Origin: VRUE01 sp036557525
Lineage (GTDB): Bacteria > Actinomycetota > Thermoleophilia > Solirubrobacterales > 70-9
Direction of reading: 5' to 3'
NCBI GenBank assembly: GCA_036557525.1
Contig: DATBHH010000071.1
Span: forward strand, 1-7,540
DNA length: 7,540 nt
The position numbers and the translations under genes were made by a program. Below the pieces are notes generated by a model that was not told where the DNA came from, did not search any database, and was given only the letters and a program-made list of their open reading frames with translations. Positions 5,833 through 7,540 of the stretch are shown piece after piece. Each line of letters opens with the position of its first letter. The first letter of the stretch is position 1.

Positions 5833-7540
5833 GAGAGCTCTGGCGGCTGTTCCGGGGCGACGACCAGCGCGGCCGCAAGCTGCGTTGGACCGCAGGCCTG
5901 CTCCGCCCCTACCGGGCCCGGGTCGCCCTGACCAGCGTCGCGATCGTCGTCTCGACCGCCGCCGGGCTGGCCCCGCCGTATCTGGCCGGGCGGGCGATCG
6001 ACGCCGGGATCGTCACCGGAGACACCGGCGCGCTGACGATGGTCGTGCTCGCCTTCCTCGGCGTCGCGATCGTCTACGCGGTCGCGACCTACGTCCAGAC
6101 GTATCTGGTCGGCTGGGTCGGGACCCGCGCCCTCCAGGATCTGCGCGAGCGCGTCTTCGCCCACCTGCAGTCGATGTCGATCGGGTTCTTCACCCGCCAC
6201 AGCCCCGGTGTCCTGATCAGCCGGATGACGAACGACATCGAGGCCCTCAACCAGCTGGTGACGAGCGGCGTCGTCACCCTGCTCTCGAGCGGGATGACGC
6301 TGATCGGGGTCGTCGTGATCCTGCTTCTGCTCGATCTCAAACTGGCCCTCGTCACCTTCCTCACCTTTCCCCTGCTGCTGGTCGCCAGCGTCATCTTCCG
6401 GATCGCCTCGCACGGGGCCTATCGCCTGACGAGGGAGAGGATCGCCGCCGTCACCGCCTACCTCCAGGAGACGCTCAGCGGCGTGCGGATCGTCCGCAGC
6501 TTCGGCCAGGAGCCGCGTCACGCGGCCGAAATGGAGGCGCTGAACGAGGCCAACCGCGAAGCGAACATGAGGACCGTCTACCTCAACGCAACCTACTTCC
6601 CCGCGGTCGAGCTGCTCTCGGCGGTGGCGACCGCGGCGATCATCCTCTACGGCGGCACCCAGGCCATCGACGGCGCGATCCAGATCGGCGTCGTCGTCGC
6701 CTTCATCGGCTACCTCCAGGTCTTCTTCGAACCGATCCAGCAGCTGTCGCAGCTCTACACCACGTACCAGCAGGGGATGGCGGCCCTCGACAAGATCTTC
6801 GAGCTGCTCGACACCAAGCCGGACATGGTCGATGCATCCGACGCGATCGACCCCGGGCCGCTGAGGGGGGAAATCGACCTCGACCACGTCTGGTTCACCT
6901 ACGAGGAAGACCTGCCAGCCCGGACGCGGAAGCGACCGAGCGAGATCTCCGGTGATGACGAGCGCGAGGGAGCGAGAGCAGAGGAGCTGCCAGTTGTCTC
7001 ATGGGCCGTGGAGGACGTGAGCCTCCACGTCCCCCCGGGCCAGACCCTCGCCCTCGTCGGCGCGACCGGCGCCGGAAAGTCGACGCTGGCGAAGCTGGTC
7101 GCCCGCTTCTACGACCCGCAGCGGGGAACCGTCAGCGTCGACGGCCACGACCTTCGCTCGCTGCGCCAGCAGGCGCTGCGGCGCCAGCTCGGGATCGTCC
7201 CCCAGGAGGGCTATCTGTTCTCGGGCAGCGTCCACGAGAACATCGCATTCGGGCGGCCCGATGCGACCCTCGAGGAGATCGAGCGGGCCGCCGCGGCGGT
7301 CGGCGCGATCCCGTTCATCGAGGGCCTGCCCGACGGGATCGAGACCGAGGTCGGGGAGCGCGGCGTCCATCTCTCGGCCGGGCAGCGCCAGCTCGTCGCC
7401 TTCGCCAGGGCGCTGCTGGCGGAGCCACGGATACTGATCCTCGACGAGGCGACCTCGAACGTCGACGTGCGGACCGAGAAGACGATCGAGCGCGGCCTCG
7501 AGCGGCTGCTCGCCGGCCGCACGGCGATCGTCATCGCCCA
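5829..7540 (+). CDS. ABC exporter half-transporter, subunit with canonical ATP site (partial, 3' end cut)
   Basis: The frame is open from ATG 5829 to the right edge: 570 full codons ending in VIA, with CA of the expected switch histidine as the last bases. Probably only about 40-60 residues are missing. Membrane helices lie at about 32-55, 69-91, 148-167, 171-192, 258-277 and 284-303. The nucleotide-binding domain starts near 348 with A-loop Tyr358, Walker A GATGAGKST (411-419), Q-loop Gln459 in VPQEGYLF, signature LSAGQ (515-519), and Walker B ILILDEATSNVD with catalytic Glu540. The ATGA overlap with the upstream gene implies translational coupling; GAGGAG at 5812-5817 is 11 bases away, a long spacing. 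The Walker motifs are intact while the signature has Ala for Gly, complementary to the first subunit. A charged insert of about 25 residues lies at about 364-388, between the A-loop strand and the strand before Walker A. It is unusual for this family and carries odd codons. Confidence 0.92.
   Translation, partial: MRELWRLFRGDDQRGRKLRWTAGLLRPYRARVALTSVAIVVSTAAGLAPPYLAGRAIDAGIVTGDTGALTMVVLAFLGVAIVYAVATYVQTYLVGWVGTRALQDLRERVFAHLQSMSIGFFTRHSPGVLISRMTNDIEALNQLVTSGVVTLLSSGMTLIGVVVILLLLDLKLALVTFLTFPLLLVASVIFRIASHGAYRLTRERIAAVTAYLQETLSGVRIVRSFGQEPRHAAEMEALNEANREANMRTVYLNATYFPAVELLSAVATAAIILYGGTQAIDGAIQIGVVVAFIGYLQVFFEPIQQLSQLYTTYQQGMAALDKIFELLDTKPDMVDASDAIDPGPLRGEIDLDHVWFTYEEDLPARTRKRPSEISGDDEREGARAEELPVVSWAVEDVSLHVPPGQTLALVGATGAGKSTLAKLVARFYDPQRGTVSVDGHDLRSLRQQALRRQLGIVPQEGYLFSGSVHENIAFGRPDATLEEIERAAAAVGAIPFIEGLPDGIETEVGERGVHLSAGQRQLVAFARALLAEPRILILDEATSNVDVRTEKTIERGLERLLAGRTAIVIA
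6912..6993 (+). repeat. In-frame insertion in the NBD bounded by CTGCCAG direct repeats
   Basis: CTGCCAG occurs at 6912-6918 and again at 6987-6993, exactly 75 bases (25 codons) apart. Removing one unit would join FTYEEDLP directly to VVSWAVEDVSL and restore a normal-looking ABC beta-hairpin. The interval is purine-rich and contains the 8-mer GAGCGAGA twice (6938-6945 and 6970-6977) with a related GAGCGCGAG between them. Its codons (CCA, CGA, AGA, GCA, GTT, TCA, GGT) are rare in the flanking gene. The boundaries and the idea of a target-site duplication are inference. Confidence 0.4.

Noticed and set aside
5745..6887. A 380-codon minus-strand open frame, and another at 6999-7370, opposite the second ABC gene
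   Set aside because: Both are shadows of the exporter gene, with the same Asp/Gly/Val-rich composition and no recognisable domain.
5669..6955. A 428-codon plus-strand frame overlapping the end of ABC1 and most of ABC2
   Set aside because: It is Arg/Pro/Ala-rich nonsense in an alternative frame. The real second subunit is the frame opening at ATG 5829, which has no stop before the window end.

Overview
The window looks like chromosomal DNA from a high-GC actinobacterium. The codons end mostly in G or C, GTG starts are used, the promoters look leaderless or nearly so, and long spurious antisense ORFs are common. A Thermoleophilia/Solirubrobacterales-type organism is my best guess, but that is inference from style, not from a marker gene. 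No stretch over 300 bases lacks a gene. I see no tRNA or rRNA gene, CRISPR array or insertion sequence.

Layout. (1) Positions 1-52, minus strand: the first 17 codons of an unidentified gene leaving the window. (2) Positions 62-2263, minus strand: a 733-residue class I aminoacyl-tRNA synthetase of the leucyl-tRNA synthetase (LeuRS) family. It is clearly divergent. The HIGH and KMSK signatures and two zinc-type Cys4 sets are present. The editing-site motifs, the leucine pocket and the conserved core motif near HLLY are replaced, and the usual C-terminal tRNA-binding domain is absent. (3) Positions 2264-2397: a divergent intergenic region with a perfect GTCAATTGAC palindrome. (4) Positions 2398-2862, plus strand: a small lipoprotein with an allene-oxide-cyclase-like (AOC-like) barrel. 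(5) Positions 2871-3302, minus strand: a GtrA-family membrane protein, convergent with the lipoprotein gene. (6) Positions 3349-3975, plus strand: a secreted or anchored beta-sandwich protein of unknown function, divergent from gtrA with only 46 bp between starts. (7) Positions 4051-5832 and 5829 to the window end, plus strand: two translationally coupled half-size ABC exporters. They are preceded by a leaderless-type promoter embedded in an inverted repeat.

How the genes work together. The two ABC half-transporters almost certainly form one heterodimeric exporter. Subunit 1 carries a degenerate Walker B and Q-loop but a perfect LSGGQ. Subunit 2 carries canonical Walker motifs but LSAGQ. The pairing predicts one consensus and one degenerate ATP site. 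The operator-like inverted repeat over the -10 box suggests inducible repression, as for many drug or lipid exporters. Genes 4-6 concern the cell envelope by their signals and membrane segments, but nothing ties them into a pathway.

The most unusual items are the LeuRS-like protein, which I suspect is a paralogue and not the housekeeping enzyme, and an in-frame insertion of about 25 codons with atypical codon use in the nucleotide-binding domain of the second ABC subunit.
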